NCBI RefSeq assembly: GCF_900104455.1
Contig: NZ_FNHB01000004.1
Coordinates: forward strand, 15,755 to 79,754
Reading direction: 5' to 3'
Source of the DNA: Dendrosporobacter quercicolus
Lineage (GTDB): Bacteria; Bacillota; Negativicutes; DSM-1736; Dendrosporobacteraceae
DNA: 64,000 bases
In this document: positions 63,650 to 64,000 of the stretch, piece after piece
How the letters are laid out: every line of letters begins with the position of its first letter
How positions within the stretch are numbered: the stretch's first letter is position 1
Notes under the pieces: model-generated
The model's input: the letters and a program-made list of their open reading frames with translations, nothing else
Databases searched by the model: none
What the model was told of the DNA's origin: nothing
Translations under genes and position numbers: made by a program

Positions 63650-64000
63650 ATGAATTTAAAGAAAAAGCTGGCGCTGGCTTTAGTTGTAGCCAGTGCTTTG
63701 CCCCTTGTTCTGTTTACTGCCATCAGCTTAAACAGCTCAATGGATGAGGCGAAAACAAATGCGATGGGGGAAAACGCGAAACGGGCTGAACTGGTTCAGG
63801 AAAAAATCCACAACTTGCTTGATAAGAATATGCATGGCGTAAAAGCCCTGGCGGCAAATCCGCTGGTCCGCTCTTATCCCGGTCAGGATGCTGGCCAAAT
63901 CAAGGCCCTGGTGGTCGATACCAAGAAAGTTTATACCGATCTTGATCCGATGATTGTTACCGCCTCGACGGGAACACAGGTAGCCAGAAGCGACAAATTG
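63650..64000 (+). CDS. Methyl-accepting chemotaxis protein, N-terminal part (cut by window end)
   Basis: 117 residues from ATG 63650, preceded by GAGGAAGG. A short Lys-rich start and a transmembrane helix (LALALVVASALPLVLFTAIS) are followed by a helical extracytoplasmic region, NAKRAELVQEKIHNLLDKNMHGVKALAANPLVRSY, and the beginning of a dCache-type sensor fold (PMIVTASTGTQVARSDKL). The layout is that of a dCache chemoreceptor; the HAMP and signalling domains would lie beyond the window. A histidine kinase or cyclase with the same sensor cannot be excluded. Confidence 0.75.
   Translation, partial: MNLKKKLALALVVASALPLVLFTAISLNSSMDEAKTNAMGENAKRAELVQEKIHNLLDKNMHGVKALAANPLVRSYPGQDAGQIKALVVDTKKVYTDLDPMIVTASTGTQVARSDKL

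Overview
The window looks like the chromosome of an anaerobic, diderm Firmicute of the Negativicutes (Sporomusa/Pelosinus type). This is an inference from gene content: a complete TolC-type outer-membrane tripartite efflux pump sits beside typically clostridial genes. These include an Fe-only nitrogenase operon with nifI1/nifI2 between H and D, a homocitrate synthase split into omega and alpha subunits, and a DUF1847 protein. No rRNA, tRNA or CRISPR array was seen.

Layout. 1-16 kb: a collagen-like surface protein cut by the window edge, a DUF4127 secreted protein, a DedA membrane protein, glgC, a MarR repressor divergent from a TolC/MFP/RND efflux operon with a clear palindromic operator, a GAF-PAS-GGDEF-EAL protein, a cyclopropane-fatty-acid synthase and a secreted C39-like protease. 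16-19 kb: an XRE regulator diverges from a roughly 560-base non-coding, highly structured stretch ending in a strong terminator, followed by a GGDEF protein and a LysE-type exporter.

19.7-31 kb is the nitrogen-fixation island: anfH-nifI1-nifI2-anfD-anfG-anfK, a HEPN-like protein, nifB, a glutamine amidotransferase plus flavin-reductase-like pair, and nifV-omega/nifV-alpha. It can supply the FeFe catalytic proteins, NifB-co synthesis, homocitrate and PII-type post-translational control. Its roughly 0.7 kb leader is the most unusual part. It has a 16-bp hairpin, two tandem copies of a hairpin motif with an identical 17-base core and a covarying outer stem, and several small ORFs with good ribosome-binding sites.

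31-36 kb: metA (predicted acetyltransferase), a decayed fragment, DUF1847, an orphan amino-acid ABC ATPase and a MalY-type lyase. 35.8-43.6 kb is a histidine/urocanate-degradation operon controlled by an RpiR/SIS regulator, with near-identical palindromes before the regulator and before the operon. An M20 amidohydrolase appears to stand in for HutG, and hutH is absent. 43.6-54 kb is a putative catabolic operon of unknown substrate: LarA-like racemase, enolase-superfamily enzyme, two-subunit aconitase X, polyamine-type ABC importer, crotonase and CoA-transferase. It is preceded by a leader with a terminator. 54-58.3 kb: a RAYT transposase, an Old-Yellow-Enzyme-type Fe-S flavoprotein and an iron alcohol dehydrogenase, then a LysR regulator.

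59-64 kb is an AT-richer accessory stretch: an IS256 remnant, a HEAT-repeat protein, an internally deleted RAYT element with 20-bp terminal inverted repeats, a DUF2310 Zn-ribbon protein, a small phosphatase-like protein, a CBO0543-type membrane protein, about 1 kb of non-coding structured DNA, and the start of a chemoreceptor.
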